From NCBI RefSeq assembly GCF_020536995.1, contig NC_068358.1, positions 46,925,085 to 46,989,084 on the forward strand: a stretch of 64,000 nt of DNA. The letters are read 5' to 3'. This document shows positions 19,760 to 34,600 of this stretch, one piece after another. The notes beneath the pieces were generated by a model that saw only the letters and a program-made list of their open reading frames with translations, made no database searches and was not told the origin of the DNA. The stretch's first letter is position 1. Every line of letters starts with the position of its first letter. The position numbers and the translations under genes are program-made. The DNA comes from Dreissena polymorpha (Eukaryota; Mollusca; Bivalvia; Myida; Dreissenidae).

Positions 19760-21270
19760 ATGAGCCAACAAATGATGAACTTGGACTGCCAATTCAATAT
19801 GTATCTGCAGAAAATGTAGACTCAATGCAGTATTGTATATAAACATTGTGATGGATCCTTTGCAAACCAATCTAAGATATCAGTGGACTAAACGGTGTCT
19901 ATATAAGAACATTATAGTTGGATTCAGACAGAGTCGTTAATTCAAGAGAGGTTAATTGGTTCATGTGTTGGAACTGAAACTTGGATTCATGAATTTATGC
20001 CACAATTTCAAAAACGATAAGGGTTCTATGGTTTGGACATCATCTTCATTTATAATGAATTACTTTAATAAGTATGTAATACCAAATTTTCTTCCTTGTT
20101 CAAATATGTATAGACTAATTCAAAAGGTGAAATTGAACATCATTGCTTTTGAAACTCAAAAGGGGTATGTGCTTAGAAAGTATACTTTATTTTATGATAT
20201 GTTTTAAAGGGTAATGATCTCTGATAGACTAGTGTTGTTTATATCATGACTCTTAATGATGCAAGTATTAGTAAATGTATTTTCAATTAAAATGTACCTG
20301 AAATATATATACAACGATAAATTTCAAGCAATAAAAGATTGTTTAATTGTATGTCGTAAGAAATAACGGTACCCCACACACTTCTATAATAACATACCTG
20401 AAACGTTGTACATACCTGAATTAAGTCAAAATTATTTAGTTGAAACTTTAATTTTGACATTATGTATATTGAAATGATAATTTCCACTGCAAAATGGAAT
20501 GAAAATTATTATATAATATAAGAAAAGGTCATTTTAAGATACATTGTAGACATGTTGGACGCCATTTTGGACACCATATTGTATGTTCAAGTTGATAAAA
20601 CAAACGATAAGTGCAAACATGTTATTGTTGTGACATTACGTGAATGTAGGCAACAATATACCACAATAAAATATTGTAAATCGTTTAAATAATTTAGAAT
20701 AAAAAGCATCTTTTCAGGTAAATGGTCGCCATTTTGGACGCCATTTTGGATTCCATATTGGTTATTTTAGTATGAAAACATGCGATTTGTAAAAGTATGC
20801 TATTGTATCATTATTTCAAAAGATTTAAGCACAAAAAGAGTTATACTTTTAAAGAAATAATATTATAAGTGCTCATAGTATCAAAATAGACGCCATCTTG
20901 GACGCCATCTTGGATTCTGAGGTTTCCCGGATGGCACTTTTCGGGAACTTTGTGAATTCAGAATCAACAAGCTATAACCTTTCAGAAAATATAAGTTTCA
21001 AATATGTTCCAATTTTTTCCGGGTATACCCTTCCCCAGCCTCTACTATTAAGTATACTTAAGAATGACCGGGCTCTATTTAAGTACATGTATAGAAGTAG
21101 AAGAATTGGCTGTAATTGTAGAATAGTTATTGGTCACAATATAAAAATGCAATAATCTTTTAATAGAAAAATAATCCGTTTAAATTTGATAACGATATGC
21201 GCGCGCAGCCAAAATTGTTTTGATCAGACTAATGGATTGTTACGCGATACCGGGCCGGTTTCGCAATTGT
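19760..21270. other. AT-rich DNA with three spaced CGCCATNTTGGA repeats
   Basis: No gene seen. The motif GGACGCCATTTTGGA and variants appears near 20558, 20737 and 20900. The spacing is ~165-175 bp, with AAAAA/AATAT-rich filler similar between copies, so a degenerate tandem array is likely. The open frame at 20898-21155 begins inside the third unit and is not recognised. Confidence 0.5.
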
Positions 21271-21272
21271 TT

Positions 21273-21774
21273 AAAGGGGCCTTTTCACAGATTTTGGCAT
21301 GTTTTGAAGTTTGTCATTAAATGCTTTATATTGATAAATGTAAACATTAAATTTTAAAAGCTCCAGTAAAATATCAAAAATGGAATTTAAAAAAGGAAAA
21401 AAAGCAGCCCACAGCAGGGCTCGACCCATTGACCCCTGGAATCCTGAAGTAAAAACGCATTAGCCAACTGAGCTATTCTGCCAAGCATACATAGACTGCG
21501 TCTTTTATACTATATATAAGCAACCTTCGTAGTTTCACAAATTTAAACGACAACAACAGAACTCTCCAAATTATTCAATCGTTTCGCGTTGCAACGCTTT
21601 ATAACTTTTAGGTTTTTAAATCATCAAAAGATGCCTATAATGACAATATTAGACAATGGCAAATGTTCAGTAATGCTATTTCCTCACAAATATCATAACT
21701 AAACCGAAAATTTGCGAATCTGAAACAAATTTTTTCAATTTTGTCAATTTACCAAACCGTGAAAAGATCCCTTT
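21273..21774. mobile_element. TIR element family D, copy 1, with tRNA-like insert
   Basis: Ends are AAAGGGGCCTTTTCAC and, inverted, AAAGGGATCTTTTCAC. The middle (about 21405-21482) reads on the minus strand like a tRNA: an A-box region TAGCTCAGTTGGCTAATGCG and a B-box-like GGGTCGAGCCC. The right half has CTCTCCAAATTATTCAATCG and TTCCTCACAAATATCATAAC, shared with the copies at 24275, 28197 (reversed) and 33209. It is a non-autonomous element with a pol III-like module. Confidence 0.8.
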
Positions 21775-22616
21775 GAAGTGAGGACACAGCGGCGTTCTTC
21801 CATTAATAGAGCAACCTCTGTTGCCTTCATCACGCGAATTATCTCGTGGTATTTGTACGTATTAGGTCATATAGGCAGGCAATATGTAAACACGGTGGTT
21901 GGAGCTCCAGTTTAAATTACCCAATTCTCTGCATAGCTGCGTAGCTTGGCGTTTTCTTCCAGTGAAGAGATGTTGGTAGATTATGGGTATTAGTCTGCTT
22001 CAGAGTTAGTGCGCAAGTTCGGTTGAGTGTTTTGTAACAGAGTGCCCTTTCATCTTCTTACGCTTGCGTTCCGCTCAAATCTCACTGCAACGAGATCTAC
22101 ACGATAGTCTGATGTTTAGTTTTATTCGTTTTGCAAAATAGCGGCATGAACACCTATATTATGTTGGACATTCACCATACTTGAGACGGACTATTTGTTG
22201 AACCTTACCGTAATCTGTTTGGAAAAGCGCATATTTTGGACATTTAAGTGTGAAATGTATTTCGTATATGCTGCGTCAGTTCTCAGCAGATTCTTAAATT
22301 TTAATAAAAAGCGTTTACTGTGATTTACTGAGCATATTATTAAACGTACAAACTTTCTTACCTGCCATACAATAATGTGCGCGTACACTTAAAAAAACGT
22401 TTATCAACATTATTTGAAAAAAGAGAGAAGATAATGCATACAACATACAGTAGAAATAGATAGCACGAGGCCTTTCTCTGGAAAACTAAATCCGAATATC
22501 AGATTGTCCTGCAAGTGATTCCGAGCAAGTCCACGTCAAACAAGAGTTCGCACGGGCCTCTACAGAAACCATCCAGGCTCTCATAGTGAAGAGAAAGACT
22601 AAACAAACTAATCAGG

Positions 22617-25600
22617 ATGTGGAATTTTCTGAAGTTAATCCTCGTGTTTCACCAGGTATGTAAACAATAAAGAGAACTGTCGTTTGCAAAGAGCTTCTTG
22701 CCAAGCGTGGAAGAACATATCAGACAATCTTCAAACGACACGTTTACTGTCGGAAATTATTACTTTTAGGGTTCACGAAACATTGAAACCAGTATAAATA
22801 ACATTACATTACTTATGAAAGTACTCATATATCACCTGTAGTAAAATAAATTAATTGTATGTTTCGATCAATAGTTCACAAGTTGAATTCAACATGAAAA
22901 AGAAATCGTAATCATGAATCAAATCTACACGTTTGAAGGCAAATGTAAGCTCTATAAAATAAGCAATCCTTTTGTATTTTCTTGATAATCTTTGATTGTT
23001 CGCTTTTCTACGTAAATTCTGTGTTCACTAGCCACATACCCATTGCCGTATACAATCATCTGTTACAGAGCATTCAGCATCGTTACAGACAAGTAAATGC
23101 TAACCATTTCTATGTAACGTTAATTTGTGTATGAACGTACTATCATTTTATACATGTATATTAAGCATACGTTATTGAATAAAAAACAACAACAACAATT
23201 ACAACAACAACAAGCGAACCGCTGATAACAAAATGTAGATAATTAATAAATCAGTTGAAGACAATGCAAAGTGACATTGAATACAGAAAATAATGAACGA
23301 TAAATAATAATATATGTATTTATGCACAATTTGAGAAACGTTCGAAAATGATTTATGAGTGTACTGTACATGTATGCTATGCTACATGATTCGTAAGATG
23401 ACACAGTACAACTGTAAAGTTAACTCGTGGGAACGAGTTGGTCAGCAGAGGAAATCCCGTGATCAAAACATGACGAGTACACCGGGAAAAGGCGTCCAAA
23501 GACAACATTATTGCAATGAAAATCAGATTCAATCATGAATTGTCATTAATTACTCACACAATTAAGTTAGCCTCGCTCTGTGAAAATGCATATAAGGTCG
23601 TCCGAGATAAGCTTGTGCAGTACGCACAGGCTAATCAGGGATCATGTTTGAAACGTGTGCGGTCAGCTGCCAAATCATCGTATAGTGACATTTTTGGAGG
23701 AATGCAAGTTTTGGGGTTGTGGTGTATATCAATAAATTAATAAATGTATACCAAGGAATTATTTTGAGATTTTATATTTAACCCATTCATGCCTAGCGTC
23801 CTGAAAAAAGGACATTGCAAACAGCGTAGACCCAGATGAGACGCCGCATAATGCGGCGTCTCATCAGGGTCTGCGCTGTTTGCTTAAAGAAATTTCTGTA
23901 AGAAATATTCTAAATATAGAAATAAATATACTAGACATCCCTAATTTTGTAAATAAATTGATCCAATTTAGAAGGATGGGAGAGTCCACTAGGCATAAAT
24001 GGGTTAATAAGCCGCATTTTCAAAGCTGGATGAGGATACTAATGTACTGAATCCGTTTAAAAGCAGCGATTTGGGACAGTGGTATGAACCTTCTTGTTAA
24101 TTGAAAATACTTAATCTACTTAAAATGATCCTGGCAAATCGCTTCGTGACACTTATTTTGCATCGCAACATGATTAATATAACTTTTTAAGCGTTAAAAC
24201 GTGGTTTCTAGCAAAACATTAGCTCTAAATACAGTATTTTTTAACGAAGGAGTTGTTTTATGACATATATTTTTAAAGGGACCTTTTCACAGATTTTTGC
24301 AGATATTGAAGTTTGTCATTAAATGCTTTATATTGACAAATGTAAACATTAGATCTAAAAAGCTCTAGTTTAGTTTAGTTTAAACCTATTTATTTTAGCT
24401 CGATTGCATAGAAAGTAATTCCTACTTATTTGAAATGCTCTCGAGTCCATTTCCTGGAGAACCAGTACTTGGTGTCTATATGGGAGACCGAAAGAACGCT
24501 CCCACAGCGGGGATCGAACCCATGACCTCCCGGTCGCTAGGCGGACACCATATCCATTACACCACGGCGACCTTAAAGCTCTAGTAAAAAAACAAGAATA
24601 AAATTAACCCTCAAGTGGTCTCGAACCACTGACCCCTGGAGTAAATGTCTATCGCTTAGACCACCCCGTGCTCATACAATGAGTGATGTATTTTAAACTT
24701 TTTATATAATCAATCCTCGTAGTATCACAGACTATAACAGCAACAACATAACTCTCCAAATTATTCAATCGCTTCGCGTAGCAACGCTTTATAATTTTCA
24801 GAATTTTAAATCGCAAAAAGATGCATTTAGTGGATATTTTAGAGCATGGTAAATGTTCAGTATTACTGTTTCCTCACAAATATCATAACTACCACGAAAA
24901 TTTGCGAATCTGAAACATTTTTTTTAATTTTGTAAATTTACAAAAACGTGAATAGGAACCTTTAAATCAGTTTGCAGAAACACAATCGATATGCTATTTT
25001 TTAATTACAATATACATATATGGACACAGCTATTTTACATGGACTCTACCGTAACTTACTACACGTATCAGACATAAGTGTTGAGGTGTTCTCCAAGTGT
25101 ACGATTGAATTTTTGACATTCAAAGTATTGCTATAAAGCGCTCAAGTCTATGCATGATATAGTTTACAAATAAAATTTCAACTAATATTAATTACCTAAT
25201 TATAATGGTCTTTAACCCGTTCTTTTTTTATAAAATGGAAAATTTGTCAGCGGGCGACTGTATACAGTAAAAAGACATGCCAACCTTACCTAGTTCTTGT
25301 GATGACCATAATGCCTCAAAACCGCATGTCCGTTTCGTCAACGTGTGTGATTGTTTTGGACCTCATTTTATCTCGTGTAAATTGAAAAATAAATAGTTGA
25401 ATGTACATTTAACAGAGCTTTAATGTGGATTAAGGTATAACCCCTGACTGCAAGTCCTATTATTAGTATAAAAGAATGACGACACACACCCACGACAGGG
25501 TGTTAATCCTAATAGTTACATTGTTACGCAGATTATTAAATGTTCCAAAGATTGCGGAATAATGCTGCCCACTCGAATTCCGGAGAAACGAGAGTTTGCG

Positions 25601-28600
25601 GTGTGTGCGTGTTACCTTCCATCAGATACGAATTTTAAAAAAATCATCGGGATTTATGAACACATAGACCACATGTGCATTTAAAAGAAAGGTTGTGTAT
25701 GGGCTGTTTTGAATTTAATAGAACATATGTACTGTGGATGGCATGCTTCTTATGAAAAAGTAAAAGAATATAGCAATATATATATATGGGTCGTTCTCTG
25801 TTAAAAGGGGTTTAGTGCGTAAAGTGTCGTCCCAGATTAGCCTAAGCAGTCTGCATAAGCTAATCAGTGACTACATTTTCCGCTTTTATGATATTTTCTG
25901 TTTAAAAAAAGTCTCTTCTCAGCAAAAATCCAGTTTAGGGGGAAAGTGCCGTTCCTGATTAGGCTGTGCGGACTACTTATGCTAATCTGGGACGACACTT
26001 TACGCACATGTATTAAACCCCCTTTTTACAGAGCGCGGCCCATTTATATTGTCTGCAAGATATTAAAATACTTGAAATGATATTAAAACTGAATTAATTG
26101 ATAAAATACGCGAAAAATTATTTAATAATTTACTGCATAGGGATTAAGAACAGAATGACGTAGCGATGTTAAAACAGGAAGTGGTGTAACCAATGGGAGA
26201 CAAACCACTCAACAAATTCTAATAATTAAAATAAGGTAAACCGGTTCGGTGAATTACCCAGTATACCACTGGGCTAATCAAGGATAAAATAACGACAAAA
26301 CATAACGAAATGTCCAAACTCCGTTATTGACTTAAGCTAACGTTGCACGTTTTTTTAATACTTAAGTACCGTCGGAAGTTTAAAATGCATTCGCTCTCAT
26401 CCGAGCCTTTGAAATGTCTCTATCGTTCGAGTGGTTTGGGGATTTCAAAGTAAAATTTAAACTTAAAGTTCGTACATTTATTTGCTGTTTTACGCTTTTT
26501 TGCGTAAAGTTCCAAAGAGGACCTAATTGAAAACGTGACTATGATTAGATCGGGTGTGAATCTGCTAGTTACTTAGAGGCGCGCTAAAACAAAGCGCTTC
26601 TTTTTTTGTTTTATTTATATCACATTGGTTCTTCAAGAATAGTTTGTTCGTCGGTTATAAAAAAATAAGTAAATAACGATTGTATTCGATTAAGTTGTAC
26701 ACTTATCATATATAAATCCAAGCAACGATACTTTCTTAACCCATTCATGCCTAGCGTCCTGAAAAAAGGACATTGCAAACAGCGTAGACCCAGATGAGAC
26801 GCCGCATAATGCGGCGTCTCATCAGGGTCTGCGCCGTTTGCTTAAAGAAATTTCTGTAAGAAATTTTCTAAATATAGAAATAAATATACTAGACATCCCT
26901 AATTTTGTAAATACATTGATCCACTTTAGAAGGATGGGAGAGTCCACTGGGCATAAATGGGTTAATGATATGCTGCTACTGATTGCTATTTTATATTTTA
27001 TTGATATTATATTTATATCGGTACATTAGAAAATATAAAGTTTCTGGAATCGGTGTTATTGTGGCAAGTGAATATATGTCATATGTCCGAAAAGATAACC
27101 GCTAAATTATATGGCATTCTTGACACGGGCTAATATATAACTTTCTCAGACATGTTAACAGATATTGGACTACATGCATATCATATGAAATTACACCGTA
27201 AAAACGAGGTCTACTCCTAGAATACGGTATCTACATGTTTTTTATTAAATTAACGGCACTGAAGAGCATAATGAACCGGATATTATTTGTGATAATAATA
27301 TTTTTGTTACATTTCATTGCACGCGTCAGTATGTGGACCCAATAACACGCAACATCCTTGATGCAAAGGTACACAAGTATTTTAAAAATTCACCTAAAAA
27401 TACCAACCCCAGCAAGAACATATATTATCTTTTAAAAGCATGCGTGTATCCTTTCAAGACTTCAAAACACTTGAAAGCTATCGAGCCAGTGAGAAAGTTT
27501 GTAAATCCACTTGTTTTTATCTACGTGACTTTAATAGCGTCTTAATGTACTATAATACCCATGCTGAGTCGTCAGGTCGAATATTTCCGTTACCGGACAT
27601 TGGTCGCACCAATCAGGTATGTCGGTTTACCGGTGATGGTTTTGTAACGGTAGGTCCAGCGACTTTGTCACTAAACGGTAATTAATCAGAACAAGAATCC
27701 AAGGGACATGTTCCTATATGTGATAACCTTGTCAGTTTAGAATGTTTTGAACATGACCCCTGGCCTTGCTGGCCAAACCGATGTACACATCAAAACGATT
27801 ATATCCATGCGAATACAAGACATTTAGAATGGCATGTTAATTTACTGTACATATTAGTTCAAAAATACATATTTCATCAATGTAGTAAAAAGTGAAGCAC
27901 GTGAGTGCTAACTCATAAATATCGGATGATTAAAGTTAACAAATGATGAAAACATGTTAATGAATCGAATCGTGTTAAAACAATCTTTTTAAGACTGTTA
28001 CACATACGTTTTCATAATCGAAACGAGTGTCATTTTAAATTCTGAATTCGGTAATTGCAGAAAATACATGCGTTTTATATTTATTGTATTTTTATTTGTG
28101 TCAAAATGGTTCCATTGTTTCCCATGTGAGACTTGTCTGCCTGTTACACCTCCTGATTTACATCAATTAAGTGTTGGTAATCGATATGTAGTTTGTAAAA
28201 GGGATCTATTCACGTTTTAATAAATTGACAAAATTAACGAAAATGGTTTCAGATTCGCAAATTTGTGTTGTAGTTATGATATTTGCAATTTAACAGTAAT
28301 ACTACACATTAACCATCCTCTAAAATATCAATTACATGTATATGCACATTTTGACGATTTTAAAACGTGAATAGCGTTGCAAACGCGAAACTTTTGAATA
28401 ATTTTGGGAATTCTGTTATCATCAGTATATTTTATGACACGCCAAGGATTGCATGCTTATATTAATTATAAAATACTACACTCGCAGTATGAGCACGGAT
28501 ATATAGCCGAGTGGTGTAATTTCTAATCTTTTACTCCAAGGATCAGTGGTTCGAGGCCAGTTGAATGTTACTTATTTCCTTTCTTTATTTTTTAAATTTA

Positions 28601-31600
28601 TTTTTTCGGACCTTTTTAGTTTCAATGTTTACATTTATCAGTTTAAATCATTTAATAACAAACTTAAATACATGCCAAAATCTGTGGAAGGGCACCTGTA
28701 AGGCTAATCAGCCGCAATCAAAATTTGATCCTCGGTCGTTTAGTAGCTTTATTCTGCTAGATGTAATTACTTCAGGTTCGTTTAAAATATTAGGTAAAAG
28801 ACGAGACCAGAACGCTCCGTTGGAGCAAAAAGGTACCGTGTGCCTTCTTATTTCAATGTCACATGGTACATTTTTGCACCAAGGAGGCGAATTAATGTTG
28901 TCATTCATGGCTTTTGTACATTTTGCGATTAAGTATGCATTTTTTCATATTGAAGCGTTTATCGTCTGAAACTCTAAACACTCTCGGCTCACCAAATTTC
29001 CGAACATAATTCATGATGGTTTTATTGACGAATCTGTGGTGATGGCAAACACGGTATCTATACTATATCACGGACACATGAACTTCGTGACGTCCTTCTG
29101 TCAAACTTAGATTGTGAAAACGTTCGTGGATGAGCTAAATACCATAACAATCACATGGCAGTGAGAGGGAAAACGAAATGAAATACAGTTTCAATTACAA
29201 GAAGATTAAACTCAAGATGTTTTGAGAGCAGTTAAAATACATCATAACACAACATTCCCCAATTCGCAGCCGGTTAGGTGAGGGCAGTGGTATGTTATCG
29301 TAGCATGCCAGCAAAGGGCAAGACGGGTTATAACTTAATGTGTTTAAGACGATTATAAATTGGACAATGATTCATCGCAGTACGAAAACTTCTTTGAAAT
29401 TAATTCTACCATGCGGGTTTTGGTCGGTACGGTTTAGTCGGTCGCTCTATATCGTGTTACGTTGCATTGCTCATTTTGTTAAAACAAACACGGCGTTACA
29501 ATTTTGATAAAATTATGATCAACATGTACGTTCATTCGTGATGCTTTAAAGAAAAAAATGCGAGTGTAATTCATCTCTAATTAAGCTTGTGATACCTTAA
29601 AAAAGAGTCAAGATTGAACAGCAGAATTGCCATTCACTGTCGATTGTTTCTATGAACTGGTATTTACTCTTTTGAACCACAATTAAAATGTAAAGATCCA
29701 TGTTTACATTTGTCTCTGTACCACATTGTGACGGTGTATCGTTAGTATTTTTTTGCGTAGTAAACGAGCTTTAACAACAAAAAATCGGAACAGGAAAGTT
29801 CAAACCACATTTAAAGAAAAATGCTTGAAATACGATATCGTATAACAACAAATGCAGAAAAAAGCAAACATAAAAGCCCTTTAACACTCGACATTAACGA
29901 ATATTTCGTACACTATTTCGAAAAATAAAGTTAACACAAACACAATCAGTGTTTCTCATAGCAATAGCAACAATTTCAACGCTAGATGTGGTCTGGTAAC
30001 ATAGATGAACGCGATACCAACTGCTCTTTTATATTTGTGTGTGTGACAATATGTTCCATGTGAATTTTCCGCGACGATATATTAACAATTACGAGCGACC
30101 GCGAGATTGGCTTCGAACAGCGGCGGTAGCATGACGTAGTTGTTCTCATGAATACGTCGTTCATACGACGCTGCTCGAAGCCGATCTCGCGTTCGTTCGT
30201 TAATGTTCGGATATCGTCGCGGGAAATTCACATGGAATATATTGTCACAAAAAAGCATTTTCTATCTCGTTATATCTATGTTACCAGACGGCATATAGCG
30301 TTGAAACTTTGGCTATTGATATAAGGAACACTGATTTTGTATGGGTTATTTTTATTTGACGAAATATTATGCGAAGTATTCGTTGATTTTGAGTTGTAAT
30401 ATGATTAAAATTCATTATAAGCATGAACAGTTGAAACCGCTTCAATATATATTAAATATTTTAAACATGGTTGGTTCTTACAGGAAAAGTAAAAAACTGT
30501 CTAAATGCAAATACGTTGAACATGAATATTAGTATTTATTCACTATACTATACATACAATATACATACATGTTAACAAAATAGTCGTGTGTTGGCAAACA
30601 ATGTAAATAAACGAATTAACGCAAAAACATATAGGTAACAACAAAAAAGGATTGAAAATCAATCAGTTTAAGTCAACGAAAAATAATTTAAATCAGGAAA
30701 AATCAATAATTTCTATAAAAGTGGTTGTCATAGTAATAGTTTCATTTTTTCGTAAATTACAACATATTTTGTTTCGCAGGTTTCCATGGTGATTGGCGCC
30801 GGAACGATGTATCTGGGTCTTTTGACATACTATAACAACGAGCTTATCACGTGCTGTCAAGAAAAGTCCGAATGTTTAGCAGATAAGAAATTCTGTAACT
30901 TGACCTTCGAGATCAAGATCTTCGGGTTAAACGAGTAAGTTTATTTGAATACGATAGTATGTTTGGACGAATCCATGAGTATTGTTCGGTTGTTGTAAAT
31001 TTGCGAAAAATAATTTGAAATGTATAGAAATTATTAGCGATACACAAGCAGGTTTTACAATAAGCAAATTAAATCAACGCTTGTGAGGGTCTTGATATTG
31101 TTATATAAACATGCTTTAGTAAAGGCCTTTGCAATTTCACAACCAACTTTAAGTGTGATTTTACAAAAATGACTGAAAATAGAATCACTTATCTTTAAAA
31201 AAAAACACTATAAAACATGGCGCGATACGCTCTAAAATTCGTTCAGTGCCTGTAAAGTCAAGATTAATAAGGGAAAACAACAACAACAAACATATATTTG
31301 TATAATGTGTTAAATGCAATATACGATATTGTTCTAATTGAATTTGCAGCCATGTAAGTATGAGAAAATTATACATGCCACCGAGATATGCTCGCAAAGT
31401 TTTTACGTCGATTTATTTACAGCTCCTTGGAGATCCAGACATGGCGCCCCGGCACTGTCGTTACTCCCGAAGAAGCGGTTGGCCTTGTTCACATACAACA
31501 GCCTGTCAACTACAACTTCAACGAGTGGATGGTGGGTCCAACTTTTTAAAACAACATTCCATAAATGTGAAGAAATCAGATAGTTTTGTTGATGAGTTTC

Positions 31601-34600
31601 TCACTGATTATCTTCGGTAATTAACTTATCAAAATACGAAAATACGAATTTAAATGCATAATTAAGCCAATAATATTTAAGTTACATTTTAACACACAGC
31701 GCCTCTTTGAAAAACACATTTGGTATAGTAAAAAGTAGTGTTAGCATTTTAAATATTTCGTTCATACAGAGAGTTGTCGCATGCATATATTTATCAGTGC
31801 AAGTGTTGACAAAATTACATGTAGTACTCAGTTGACAAAATGACATATTTAGAACGTATGGCCATTCAATTCTTATCTATGTACAGTGACATTAAGAATG
31901 GTTACAGACACTTTGTACCTTTAAATTAAGCAGTGTTGCCGACACTATATACTGTGAAATTTAGTAGTGTCGTTGCAGACACTATTTCCTGTACGATTAA
32001 GCAGTGTTGTCGCAGACATAATGTACCGTGCAATACAGCACTGTTGTTGCAAACAATTTGTACTCTGCCATTTAGCGGTGTTGTTTCTAACACGTTGAAT
32101 GTGCCAGTCAGCAGTGTTGTTGCAGACACTATATACTATGACATTGAGCAGTATTGTTGCAGACTCTTTTTACAGAGAAATAAAGCAATTTTGCAGACAT
32201 TATGAACTTTGCGATTGAGCAGTTTGGTTGCAGACACTATACATTGTGCCATTAAGTAGTGTTGCAGACACTTTGTTCTGTGTCATTAAGCATAATTGTT
32301 TCAGACACTTCGTTTTGTGTCATTAAGCAGTATTGTTTCAGGCACTTTGTTCTGTGCCATTAAGCAGTATAAATGCAGACACTATGTACTGTGGCACTAT
32401 GCAGTATTGTGGCAGACACGTTGCACTGTGCCATTGAGCAGTGTAATTGCACACACTTCGCCGTGTCCCATTCAGTAGTATTGTTGCATAAACATTGTAC
32501 TGTGCAATCAAGTAGTGTTGTCACAGAAACTTTGTACTGTGCAATTAAATGTGTAGCAGACTCATTGTACTGTGTCAATTAGCAGTATTTTTGCATACAC
32601 ATATTAGTTTCGCCAATTTTCAGACGTCCCTTTCGTGAATACCGGCTTCGGTAATTGTTATGGACATCTTTATCAACTATGTGAAATCTGACAAAATTGT
32701 ATTTCTAAATTACGTTTACCTTCATTTAGCACGCGTGAATGTAGAATGGTGTGTTGATCGGTCAATGTATTGAAATAAAAAATAAGGTTCAACTTGTTTT
32801 AAATTCAGAAAACCTGGAAAGTCAATGATATTAGATTTGTTTCAGTTTTCCTTTTCTGAGATTATGAGGAATGAGATATTGATCAATTAGTCAATGTTTT
32901 AAAATCGAAAATAAGGTTCAACTTGTGTTTCAAATGGGCCGAATTCCGACCAAAACCTACCAATTATTTACTATAACTCTTCAAAGACGACCATCAGGAT
33001 CACTTCTTCGGCTTTGAAGGCTGAAAGTTTGTGCATATTTGCTATGAAAAAAACGTTGATATTGCGCACATCGCTACACTAGGAAATAAACAAAGCCACT
33101 GCATATAGAAAGCTTTACTTAGAGGCAGTGTGTGTTTTTTTCGTACAAATTTGGAGCCTTTAGAAGGATCCATTTAAAATGGACAAAAAATAAATATTTT
33201 TCCCAAGGTTTCGCGTTGCAACGCTTTATAATTTTCAGGTTTCTAAATCGTCAAAAGATGCATATACTGGATATTTTAGAGCATGGTAAATGTTCAGTAT
33301 TACTGTTTCCTCACAAATATCATAACTACAACGAAAATTGCGAATCCGAAACATTTTTTTTATACTTTTGTCAATTAACCAAAACGTGAAAAGGCCCCTT
33401 TAACGTTTACGCGTAAACTATGCCTTCACTTTTACAAAACGTGAACGTGCAGACGAATTCTAAACGTTTACGCGTATACTTTTCCTACACGAGTTTGTGC
33501 AGACTATTTCTCAATGTGTACGTGTGGACTAAGTTGGTAAGGAATGTTCGATCAAGCCACAACTCTCAAAGCACGGGTTGCTATTTGGTACAATAAAATG
33601 CAACGTTTTACTGTAGGGTAACGTAAGCATCAACGTAAGCGTCTACAACGGAACCTCAGTGAACAGCACAACGTTGATAGACTCATTCAAGACGATGTAC
33701 ATGGACGACTCTCCGCGGTGGTACTTCGTCAACCATACTGGCCTTAGCGAGACATACAATGCGACGTAAGAAAGCTTGTGCATGCTTATACAATTTTTTA
33801 CGTGAACATGCTATATTTGAGATTTATTATATTAAAACATGTCAGATGTACTTGCGTGGCTTTAATAAGTATTTATACATCAATTCATTTATACAATATA
33901 TATATGTTAAAAAATCAGGTTTTTCGCAGAATTGGTTGGTGGTTTAAATGTTTAAGTAGGCATATTTTTAAAAATTGACGAGAGTTTTACAAAATGCGAG
34001 CGATTTCCATATCTCCTTTACAGTGTAACACTTGTTGTGCGCTACATGTGCTCCGATCCAGAAACGTGCGGAGACTGCTTTTCCCGCGAAAAGTGCACTT
34101 CCGACGCGCCCTTCACCGGGCCAACCTTCCTTCCCGGGGGCTTCAATGCAACGACTGCTCCCATCCTTGCAAGGGACAACATTACAACCGATACGGGCAA
34201 CGCCACCAACTCTTGGTTGAATACTGATGCTTCTAGCACGGTCGCCTTAAATAAAACTACGGATAATCAACACGATTTTTCAACATTATTTTCATCGACA
34301 TCCACAACAACAACAATAGAAGAATTAGCCACCTCGTCATTATCATCATCGACAACATCAACACCATTTCCCGCAACGTATCCGTCTACTACTACAGAAA
34401 CAACGCCATCAACCACTACAGCAGCGAAAACAACAACCACTGCTGCCGCACCTACAACCGAAACTTCCACAATAACAATACAAGTAGCGCCAATCTCAAC
34501 TCTACCTACAACGACATCTACGTCATTAACTACATCATCATCATCATCATTAACAACAACATCATCAAAAACCGTAACAACTAAACCTAACCATACACCG

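Noticed and set aside
21405-21482. Functional tRNA gene on the minus strand
   Set aside because: It is embedded in a TIR element, stem pairing is poor, and the B box is altered (GGGTCGAGCCC). The blocks at 24610 and 28490 are likewise element-borne tRNA-like sequences.
28565-28969. 134-codon plus-strand ORF
   Set aside because: It starts inside a family D element and runs out of it; no family resemblance.
31926-32620. CRISPR-like array (regular short repeats)
   Set aside because: The whole unit repeats, without unique spacers, in a eukaryotic intron; it is a minisatellite.
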